8,534 nucleotides of DNA, from NCBI RefSeq assembly GCF_946885725.1, contig NZ_CAMPGZ010000180.1, positions 1 through 8,534 of the forward strand, given 5' to 3'. Positions 1-5,406 of this stretch are shown piece by piece. Positions within the stretch are counted from its first letter, which is position 1. The number at the start of each line of letters is the position of its first letter. The position numbers and the translations under genes were made by a program. The notes beneath the pieces were generated by a model. That model saw nothing but the letters and a program-made list of their open reading frames with translations. It did not search any database and had not been told where the DNA came from. Origin of the DNA: an uncultured Nocardioides sp. (GTDB lineage Bacteria > Actinomycetota > Actinomycetes > Propionibacteriales > Nocardioidaceae).

Positions 1-1548
1 ACGTTGCGGCTGACCACCGAGCCCGGCACCTCCTTCGCCGCCACCGCCGACGGGCTGCCCGTCGCGGAGGGCACCACCCGCGGCGGCGTGGTGGAGGTGT
101 CGACGCTGCTGGCCGACGGCAGCCACACCCTCTCGCTGCTGCTCACCGACGCGGCCGGCAACCAGCGCTACCTCGACCGCGCCGTCGATGTCGCCGTGCC
201 CCGGCTGCGGGTCCGTGCCGAGGTGAGCATCGGACTCGGTGACGACACCCGGACCGTCATGGTCACGGGGACCCCGGGCGCGACCGCGACCGTGGTGGTC
301 CCCGGCGCCGCCCGGCGGCGGGTCGTGCTCGACGCGGACGGCCGCGCCGGTGCGTCCTTCGACCTGCCGGACGGCCGCTACCCGGGCGTCCGGGTCCGGC
401 TCGTCGACGACACCGGCCGGCGGGGCACCGCCCGGGTCGGGCCGTTCACCGTCGACACCGTCGCACCGACGGTGAGCGTCGAGGACCTCGGGGGACAAGG
501 CGCCTGGGCCGCCCGCGTGACGAGCGAGCCGGACAGCGACGTCACCTGGATCCTGCGCGACGCCGAGGGCGGCACCGTGGCCGAGGGGTCGTACACCGCC
601 GGCGACGAGCCGCGCCGGATCGAGGCATCCGGGCTGGGCGAGGGGTCCTACGCGCTGCGGGTCGCCGCGACCGACGACGCCACCAACACCGCGGCCCGCG
701 ACGTCTCCGTCGAGGTCGCCGGCGCGCCGATCAGCGCGGGCGAGGTCGCGACGGGCGCGGGATCGGTGCTGGTGCTGGTCATCGGTATCGGCCTGCTCAG
801 CCTCATCGTGTCCGCTCAGCGCGAGAAGGTCTTGGCGCGGCGAGAGCGCGAGGCCATGCGCGAGGCCGCCGCGGCCGAGGCGCGTGACCGGGCACGTGAG
901 GAGGAAGAGACCGCCCGCCGTCGCGCGGAGGAGCGGGCGGCGTACCACGACCGCCTCGTCGACTACGAGCACGCCGCGCTCCTGCACGAGCAGGACCTGC
1001 GCACCTGGGAGGAGCGGCGCGCGCACCTCGCCGACCTGCTGCGGCGCGCGACGATGGACCGCGGCATCCGCCCGTCGGGGTTCACGAAGTTCAAGCTGCG
1101 GGCGTGGGAGCAGGTCTACTGCACCGTGCCGGGGTCGATGGTCGAGGTGCGGCAGCGCCAGGGCAAGAAGCACGTCACCGTCGTGGACGACGGCGACGTG
1201 ACGGTGACCAGCGACCGTGTGGTGTTCTCCGGCTACAAGCGCCGGGAGTGGTCGCTGGCCCACCTCGAGGCCATGGAGCACATGGGCGCCGACCGCACGA
1301 TGATGAAGGTCAGCACGCGCAAGACCTGGTCGGGCGTGACGTACGGCGACCCGGCGCACACCCGGCTGTGCATCGCCCTCGCGGCCTCGGACCATGCGGG
1401 CACCCGCGACGAGGTCGTCGCCGCCGCGGAGCGCGCGCTCGAGGCCCACGAGGCCGAGCGGCCGCTGGCGCCCGAGCACCCGGGACCGCCGCCTGAGGGT
1501 TACACCCCGAGCTCGGCGATCTCCGCCGCCGCTGCGCGCGACCGGTAG
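1..1548 (+). CDS. Ig-like / single-TM / coiled-coil / PH-like domain membrane protein (5' end missing)
   Basis: The frame is open from the first base, so the gene begins upstream; the TTG at 4 is not taken as the start. Residues here count from that TTG. Residues 1-66, 67-151 and 152-239 look like three beta-rich Ig-like repeats, with typical phrases such as VDTVAPTVSVE and YALRVAATDDATN. Residues about 252-271 (AGSVLVLVIGIGLLSLIVSA) form one transmembrane helix. Residues 272-345 are an Arg/Glu/Ala-rich charged coiled coil. Residues about 365-482 resemble the PH/GRAM-like domain of actinobacterial proteins (DVTVTSDRVVFSGYKRREW, then MMKVSTRKTWSG). The Arg/Lys-rich segment follows the helix, so the Ig repeats should be outside and the PH-like domain in the cytoplasm. 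The last 15 codons overlap the 3' end of the convergent roadblock gene. Its function is unknown; a surface-sensing or scaffold role is inference. The reading frame is certain, the domain names moderately so. Confidence 0.82.
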   Translation, partial: TLRLTTEPGTSFAATADGLPVAEGTTRGGVVEVSTLLADGSHTLSLLLTDAAGNQRYLDRAVDVAVPRLRVRAEVSIGLGDDTRTVMVTGTPGATATVVVPGAARRRVVLDADGRAGASFDLPDGRYPGVRVRLVDDTGRRGTARVGPFTVDTVAPTVSVEDLGGQGAWAARVTSEPDSDVTWILRDAEGGTVAEGSYTAGDEPRRIEASGLGEGSYALRVAATDDATNTAARDVSVEVAGAPISAGEVATGAGSVLVLVIGIGLLSLIVSAQREKVLARREREAMREAAAAEARDRAREEEETARRRAEERAAYHDRLVDYEHAALLHEQDLRTWEERRAHLADLLRRATMDRGIRPSGFTKFKLRAWEQVYCTVPGSMVEVRQRQGKKHVTVVDDGDVTVTSDRVVFSGYKRREWSLAHLEAMEHMGADRTMMKVSTRKTWSGVTYGDPAHTRLCIALAASDHAGTRDEVVAAAERALEAHEAERPLAPEHPGPPPEGYTPSSAISAAAARDR

Positions 1549-1943
1549 AGCAGCGACCCGAGCGTCTCGTGGTCCGCGCTCACCCAGAGGACCGCGGACC
1601 CGACCGTCAACCCCGGCACCGACAGCACGACCGTCGCGGTGTCGCCGCTGCCGATCGCCAGCAGGTCGGCCGGCTCGGCGTCGTCGGAGGGCAGCACCGT
1701 CGCGGCCATCGAGAACACCGCGCTGGTCATCGCGCAGATCCGCTCGACCCGGTCGGCGGGCAGGCCGAGCGCGCACAGGTTGAACCCGTCCGCGGTCGCC
1801 ACCAGCGCGCCGGTGGTCGTCGGCATCGACCGGACCAGCCGATCGAGCACGGGCAGCAGCCGGGCGCCGATCTCGTCGGTGATCCCGTCCCAGGTCCGCG
1901 CCTCGTCGGCGCTGAGCTCGTACGTCGTACGGCCGGCGGTCAC
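1500..1943 (-). CDS. Roadblock/LC7 domain protein (MglB-like partner of the adjacent GTPase)
   Basis: 147 residues starting at a GTG (1941-1943). The GTPase gene stops at 1945, one base earlier on this strand (TGA-G-GTG). No earlier start lies nearby in frame, and translation is probably coupled because only a weak GAG-type ribosome site is visible. The sequence has the roadblock/LC7 layout: an N-terminal helix (residues about 20-40, ARLLPVLDRLVRSMP), then a strand and turn TGALVATADGFNLCALGL (44-61), a helix with CAMTSAVFSMAATVL (70-84), and a closing strand pair and helix. It also has the usual small size of about 120-150 residues. Roadblock proteins dimerise and act as activators or scaffolds for Ras-like GTPases (MglB for MglA, CvnB in Streptomyces conservons). 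The neighbour suggests that role here, in the cytoplasm or at the membrane. The 3' end overlaps the convergent gene by 49 bp. Confidence 0.87.
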   Translation of the reverse strand: MTAGRTTYELSADEARTWDGITDEIGARLLPVLDRLVRSMPTTTGALVATADGFNLCALGLPADRVERICAMTSAVFSMAATVLPSDDAEPADLLAIGSGDTATVVLSVPGLTVGSAVLWVSADHETLGSLLYRSRAAAAEIAELGV

Positions 1944-1944
1944 C

Positions 1945-2574
1945 TCAGCCGGCCTGCTCGACGACCCGGACGGAGCGCCCACGCAGAGCGGTGAGCACGA
2001 CGTGGGCCACGTCGTCGTGGTCGCGGGGGTCGGCGGCGACCAGCGGGATGTCCGGGGAGAAGCGGTCGACGATCTGGCGGAACGCGTCCAGCCGGGCCTC
2101 GGCCTCGTCACCCGCGCCGACGCGCGTGACGGCGACCGTGATCCGGTCCAGCAGCACCTCGGCGGCGATGAAGTCCAGCCACAGCTCGGCGTCGAGGCCG
2201 GCCTGCTCGTGGTCGCCGAACAGCCAGAGCACGACCCCGGTGCTGCGCGGCATCGCCGACCGCCGTACCAGGTCGAAGCGCTCCTGCCCCGGGGTGCCGA
2301 CGACCGAGACCAGGCTCCCGTCCGGGGCCGTCCACTCGCCGCGCTCCAGGCCGACGGTCGTCGAGGGCTTGACGTGGCGTCCCGCGCGAGCGCGGACCAG
2401 CGAGCTCTGCACGTCGGTGCTCGCCACCGAGTCGCCGCACAGCGTGAAGACCGCGGTCGTCTTGCCGACGCCGAACGGGCCGACGAAGGCGACCTGCTGC
2501 TGGGAGCGGGACCCGACGACCGGGCCGATGTTGCGGGGTTCGGGCACGGCGAGAGACTTGGGGGCGAGTAACAC
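1945..2574 (-). CDS. MglA/CvnD-like small GTPase (predicted ATP/GTP-binding protein)
   Basis: 209 residues. The start is a GTG at 2572-2574, chosen because an AAGGAG box lies 8 nt upstream. The P-loop is GPFGVGKTT (residues 32-40), the switch I threonine is in STTVGLERG (71-79), and the G3 region is GTPGQERF (93-100). This last is the form seen in the COG2229/conservon GTPases rather than the DxxG of Ras. The expected G4 motif N/TKxD reads VAVTRVGAGDE (147-157), so Asn/Lys are replaced by Thr/Arg and the Asp is not in register; guanine specificity is therefore uncertain. About 28 residues precede the fold. The protein should switch between nucleotide states together with the roadblock protein encoded immediately downstream. 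Codon 2 is TTA, a rare codon in such GC-rich genomes. Conservon loci normally also carry a sensor-kinase-like protein and a DUF742 protein; neither is seen here. Confidence 0.88.
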   Translation of the reverse strand: MLLAPKSLAVPEPRNIGPVVGSRSQQQVAFVGPFGVGKTTAVFTLCGDSVASTDVQSSLVRARAGRHVKPSTTVGLERGEWTAPDGSLVSVVGTPGQERFDLVRRSAMPRSTGVVLWLFGDHEQAGLDAELWLDFIAAEVLLDRITVAVTRVGAGDEAEARLDAFRQIVDRFSPDIPLVAADPRDHDDVAHVVLTALRGRSVRVVEQAG

Positions 2575-2582
2575 CGGACGGG

Positions 2583-2588
2583 CTCCTT
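2583..2588 (-). promoter_or_regulatory. Ribosome binding site fixing the GTPase start
   Basis: The minus strand reads AAGGAG here, 8 nt before the GTG at 2574. It is the strongest Shine-Dalgarno match among the minus-strand genes. It supports this GTG over the in-frame GTG nine codons further on (V10), and so makes the TTA at codon 2 part of the translated gene. Confidence 0.7.
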
Positions 2589-2665
2589 CTCGATCGCGGC
2601 GAGCCGGAACCGCACCATTCCCAAGGTGGCGCGGGCCCGGACGACCGATGCGCTTCGTCAGGTTT

Positions 2666-2680
2666 GTCGGGTTTCCCGAC
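2666..2680 (-). terminator. Short perfect hairpin between the membrane-protein gene and the GTPase gene
   Basis: GTCGGG-TTT-CCCGAC is a perfect 6-bp stem with a 3-nt loop, 23 nt beyond the stop of the small membrane-protein gene and about 90 nt before the GTPase start. No U-tract follows on the minus strand (ACAAACC). It could be a weak terminator or attenuator, an mRNA processing or stability element, or chance in GC-rich DNA. No convincing promoter was found in the 129-nt gap, so whether the GTPase pair is cotranscribed with the membrane protein is open. Confidence 0.3.
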
Positions 2681-2703
2681 GCCCGTCTTGAGGGCTGGTC
2701 CGG

Positions 2704-3120
2704 TCAGCGGCGCACGGGTGTGCCGCGCAGATGCCGCACGACCCGGCGGGCGCCGAGCGCGATGCCGGCGCGCGCCTCGTCGGAGAGCAGCACGCACATC
2801 GCGACGAGCAGCACGCCGGTGAACCCGGCCAGCTCGACGACGGCGACGGCGGCGATCACGCGGAGGCTGAGCCGGGTGGCGAAGAAGCCGGCACGCACGG
2901 CGTGGCGCGCGCGCTGGTGGGAGCGGGACGCGGCGGCGGTGAGCGTCGCGAACGCGACGACGAACGCCATGCAGATGAGGATCGGCACGATCCGCCAGAT
3001 CAGCAGCGAGCTCGCGAGCCCGGCCAGGACCGCCAGTCGCAGCAGCAGCCGTCGGAAGATCCTGGCGGAGGACTCGGTCTCGAAGGGGTCGAGTGGCTCC
3101 GACCTGGTGAGAGAGGGCAT
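2704..3120 (-). CDS. Small three-helix membrane protein of unknown function
   Basis: 138 residues from an ATG (3118-3120), preceded by GGGAG with 5 nt spacing. The N-terminal 20 residues are polar and acidic (SEPLDPFETESSAR). Hydrophobic segments at about 25-42 (LLLRLAVLAGLASSLLIW), 44-64 (IVPILICMAFVVAFATLTAAA) and 87-112 (RVIAAVAVVELAGFTGVLLVAMCVLL) are likely transmembrane helices. They are separated by a basic loop (SRSHQRARHAVR, 66-77), and the C-terminus is Arg-rich (RRVVRHLRGTPVRR). By the positive-inside rule the basic loop and C-terminus would tend to face the cytoplasm, although three close helices make the topology ambiguous. I recognise no family. It lies upstream of the GTPase/roadblock pair on the same strand, so it could be their membrane partner, but the 129-nt gap with a hairpin weakens that idea. 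Confidence 0.72.
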   Translation of the reverse strand: MPSLTRSEPLDPFETESSARIFRRLLLRLAVLAGLASSLLIWRIVPILICMAFVVAFATLTAAASRSHQRARHAVRAGFFATRLSLRVIAAVAVVELAGFTGVLLVAMCVLLSDEARAGIALGARRVVRHLRGTPVRR

Positions 3121-3245
3121 GGCTGCTCCCGTTGGCTGCGACGTTCTTGTGGTGAGCAGCGCTCGCGTTCGGAGTACCCATCAGACCTGCAGGACACACA
3201 CCTCCCCGGACGTATCTCGCGGATCGGAACGGACCGGGCGTCGGG

Positions 3246-4229
3246 TCAGAGCTCGTGCAGCTCCAGGAGCCAGCCGCGGACCGGCCAGTCCTCTGCGGCC
3301 TCGGCCGACCGCGGCTCGCCGGCGAACGCGTGCTGGTAGCTCATCGCCCGCGTCACCGCCCCGGTCCGTCGCGCGAGCGTGACCATCTCGACCAGCTCGG
3401 CCCGGTCGGCGTACCGCGTGAACGGCTCGAGGTACGCGTCGCGCACGCGCAGCACGCGCGGGTCGTCGCGCTCGCAGTCGGCGTGGTAGGCGATGGAGTT
3501 CAGCGTGCACAGCATCGTGGCGATCGGGTAGCCGACGGTGGTGTCGCCCCAGTCGATGATCCGGGCGGTCTCGACCGACCCCGTCCAGCAGATGTTGTTG
3601 GAGTGCAGGTCGTCGTGCTGCGCCGAGTCGGGTACGCCGGACGCGGCGAGCGTCGCGCACCACGCGTCGTACTCCGGCAGCAGTGCCTCGAGGCCGGCCA
3701 CCTCCTCGGAGGTGAGCCCGCCGTCGTGGGGGTCCTTGGCCGCCAGCTCCTCGATCAGCGCGCGGAGCTGGCCGGGCAGCGTGGCCGGGGAGGCCTCGCC
3801 GACTCCGGTGGCCAGCAGCGCGTCGCGGTGGTCGGCGAGCAGGATCTGCGCCTCGGCGTAGCGGACGAGGATGCCCTCCCACCAGCCCCACTGCTCGTCC
3901 GGCGGCGCGGCGGAGCGCATCGTCGGGCCGGCGTCCCGGGTCAGCGACCACGCACGTTCGTGGTCGGCGGCGAGCACCTCGGGGACGAGGTCGGGCACGA
4001 GCTTGCCGAGCAGGTCGACCAGGGCGGCCTCGAACCGGATGCCCGGGCCGTTGACCTTGAACCAGAGCCGGCCGGCGTCGGACCCGAACCAGATCGCGCT
4101 GGACCAGGGCCGGTTGTGCGGCTGCTCGGACTCGCCGGTGAGCGTGATGCCCAGCGGCCGCACCTGCTCCTCCACCCAGGCACGCACCTCGGCGTGGAAG
4201 GCGGGGCTGCTCCAGACATCGACGGGCAC
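3246..4229 (-). CDS. Aminoglycoside phosphotransferase (APH)/choline-kinase-fold family protein
   Basis: 327 residues. The GTG start at 4227-4229 has an AAAGGA box 7 nt upstream. The catalytic loop reads HDDLHSNN (H205, D207, N212), the Brenner-type motif of the APH/choline kinase fold. A metal-binding aspartate follows in ARIIDWGDTTVGYP (D226). The N-lobe phrase LWFKVNGPG (K58) holds the probable ATP-contacting lysine, and E68 may be its helix C partner. The family transfers phosphate from ATP to small hydroxylated molecules such as aminoglycosides, choline, homoserine or sugars; the substrate cannot be read from sequence. There is no resistance context, so calling it an antibiotic-resistance gene would be unsafe. 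It is a soluble cytoplasmic protein. The gene is separated by 194 nt from the upstream minus-strand gene, which ends in a hairpin, so it probably has its own promoter. Confidence 0.85.
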   Translation of the reverse strand: MPVDVWSSPAFHAEVRAWVEEQVRPLGITLTGESEQPHNRPWSSAIWFGSDAGRLWFKVNGPGIRFEAALVDLLGKLVPDLVPEVLAADHERAWSLTRDAGPTMRSAAPPDEQWGWWEGILVRYAEAQILLADHRDALLATGVGEASPATLPGQLRALIEELAAKDPHDGGLTSEEVAGLEALLPEYDAWCATLAASGVPDSAQHDDLHSNNICWTGSVETARIIDWGDTTVGYPIATMLCTLNSIAYHADCERDDPRVLRVRDAYLEPFTRYADRAELVEMVTLARRTGAVTRAMSYQHAFAGEPRSAEAAEDWPVRGWLLELHEL

Positions 4230-4385
4230 GGTCGCATCCTTTCCGCCGGCTCACCGGACGGCAACGGATTTCCGGGTCAAGCCGGGGCCGGGCGTCGCCG
4301 ACAAAGAGAGTGAGAGCAGCGAACGCTCGTGGACCCGCGCCGCTCAGGGTCCGGCGCGGTGCCGCGGGCGAACCGGCTCAGCGGA

Positions 4386-4416
4386 GGCCCCTCGGGTCGG
4401 GGGATGTCGAGGGGCC
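4386..4416 (-). terminator. Stem-loop terminator after the secreted-protein gene
   Basis: GGCCCCTCG (4386-4394) and CGAGGGGCC (4408-4416) form a perfect 9-bp stem with a 13-nt loop. On the minus strand it begins 7 nt after the TGA of the gene at 4424-5200. No U-run follows, as is common for actinobacterial terminators. It probably ends that transcript and isolates it from the phosphotransferase gene. Confidence 0.6.
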
Positions 4417-4423
4417 CCGCTTC

Positions 4424-5200
4424 TCAGCCGATCTGGACCTCGCCGCCGCCGTCGGTGGTGCAGCCGGCGATGCGCTGGCGGCCTGACCAGCTCGTGTCCA
4501 CCGGGGTGCCGGCCTCGTCGAGCGCCGCCCGTTGCTCGAGGTGGATCACGGCGTCGGGCCGCTGCGGAACCTGGTCGAAGCGGAGCCAGGCCTGCAGGTG
4601 CGCGACGCCGTCGACCGGCGTGGTGCTGAACCACGGGCCGGGAGTGCCGTCGACGACGAACCGTTGCGCCACCTCGGCGACCTCCGGGGCGGTGCTCAGC
4701 CAGGTGGTCGCGCGGAAGCCGGTCAGCGTCTCCGCCTCGCAGCTCCACACCCGGTGGCCGTTGGTGAGCTCGACGACCGGCTCGCCGTGGCCGGCCTGCG
4801 GCAGCGGCAGCGTGGCCGGCGCGTCGGGGCCGGTCATGTCGCACATCCGGAGCTCGCGCTCCGCGGTGTCGGTGCGGCGCAGCAGCAGCACGGGGGTGGC
4901 CCCGTCCGGCGACTCCTGGAGTACGTCGTACAGCACCTCGACGGCGGCGGGGTCGTCCGCGAAGCCGTCGGCGCACGCAGCCACCGCGTCCTCGTCGTCG
5001 CTCGGGCCGTGGTCGAGCTCGATCACGGCGTCGCCCGCGGCCGGCGAGCCGGCCAGCGCTCCGGCCGCCCGCCCCGCGGCCGGGTCGCGGTCGTTCGAGA
5101 ACGACGCGGCGGCGAAGCCGACGGCCACGGCCGCCACGGCCAGGGCAGCGGCGACGGTCGGGCCGCGACGGTGCGCAGGCCCGGGCAGGTCCGCCCTCAT
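4424..5200 (-). CDS. Membrane-anchored or secreted protein of unknown function, four cysteines
   Basis: 258 residues from an ATG (5198-5200), preceded by GGGGGGA about 4 nt upstream. A short basic N-terminus (MRADLPGPAHRRG) is followed by one hydrophobic segment at about 14-33 (PTVAAALAVAAVAVGFAAAS). This is either an uncleaved anchor or a signal peptide. An Ala/Gly/Asp-rich linker (36-57) leads to an extracellular region containing C76, C120, C154 and C247. An even number of cysteines in an exported domain suggests disulfides. Tryptophans at 152, 167, 190 and 205 lie in the folded part. No lipobox and no recognised domain are seen. The gene stands alone: it is divergent from the DUF1800 gene and followed by a strong hairpin. 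Such orphan anchored proteins are common in actinobacteria and usually lineage-specific. Confidence 0.78.
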   Translation of the reverse strand: MRADLPGPAHRRGPTVAAALAVAAVAVGFAAASFSNDRDPAAGRAAGALAGSPAAGDAVIELDHGPSDDEDAVAACADGFADDPAAVEVLYDVLQESPDGATPVLLLRRTDTAERELRMCDMTGPDAPATLPLPQAGHGEPVVELTNGHRVWSCEAETLTGFRATTWLSTAPEVAEVAQRFVVDGTPGPWFSTTPVDGVAHLQAWLRFDQVPQRPDAVIHLEQRAALDEAGTPVDTSWSGRQRIAGCTTDGGGEVQIG

Positions 5201-5269
5201 GAGGTCCCCCCTCGGGTCGAGGTGCCGCGAGTGCCTCCTGGCCCCACCACGGGCAGCTCGCTCCCGCGC

Positions 5270-5275
5270 AGCCTA
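5270..5275 (-). promoter_or_regulatory. Candidate -10 element for the unknown secreted-protein gene
   Basis: The minus strand reads TAGGCT, matching the actinobacterial TANNNT -10 pattern, about 70 nt upstream of the ATG at 5200. No good -35 hexamer is found at 16-18 nt (the region reads roughly CCGAGAT). This is a weak prediction from pattern alone. Confidence 0.25.
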
Positions 5276-5340
5276 GCGCCCAAATCGGCTCATCTCGGGC
5301 TTGATCCGGTAAACCCCTCTGCAGAGCCGCGAATCGGGCC

Positions 5341-5346
5341 TACCCT
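5341..5346 (+). promoter_or_regulatory. Candidate -10 element for the DUF1800-DUF1501 operon
   Basis: TACCCT fits TANNNT, with TCTGCA (3 of 6 matches to TTGACA) 17 nt upstream at 5318-5323. It lies 60 nt before the ATG at 5407. Between them are a 7-bp inverted repeat (CGCCCGG 5358-5364 with CCGGGCG 5376-5382) and a GGGGGAG ribosome site (5394-5400, 6 nt before the ATG). The promoter call is weak; the ribosome site is good. Confidence 0.28.
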
Positions 5347-5406
5347 GCTGGGAATCGCGCCCGGCAGGCCTCCTCCCGGGCGGTCCGAGCCTCGGGGGAG
5401 TCGCTC

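Noticed and set aside
1944..2624. Upstream extension of the roadblock frame to an ATG at 2624 (374 residues)
   Set aside because: The added part is the GTPase gene read in the wrong frame; its Ser/Arg/Pro-rich composition is meaningless, and the GTG at 1943 next to the GTPase stop is the natural start.
3121..3245. Promoter, terminator or RNA gene in the gap between the membrane protein and phosphotransferase genes
   Set aside because: No convincing -10/-35 pair, stem-loop or tRNA-like fold was found in these 125 bases beyond the ribosome site of the membrane-protein gene.
1991..3382. Long plus-strand open frame of 463 codons opposite the GTPase and membrane-protein genes
   Set aside because: The predicted protein is Arg/Ser-rich with no domain, runs antisense across three genes and two gaps, and is a typical GC-rich shadow of the real minus-strand frames.
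3246..4229. Antibiotic-resistance gene
   Set aside because: The kinase fold is clear, but there is no close resemblance I can vouch for to a named resistance enzyme and no mobile or resistance context.
3255..4313. 352-codon plus-strand frame opposite the phosphotransferase
   Set aside because: The minus strand carries the intact kinase motifs; the plus-strand product is Arg/Gly/Val-rich with no recognisable structure.
4388..5219. 12-bp direct repeat CCCCTCGGGTCG at 4388-4399 and 5208-5219 flanking the orphan secreted-protein gene
   Set aside because: It is short and very GC-rich, and one copy is part of the terminator stem-loop. There is no target duplication pattern, transposase or base-composition change to suggest insertion.
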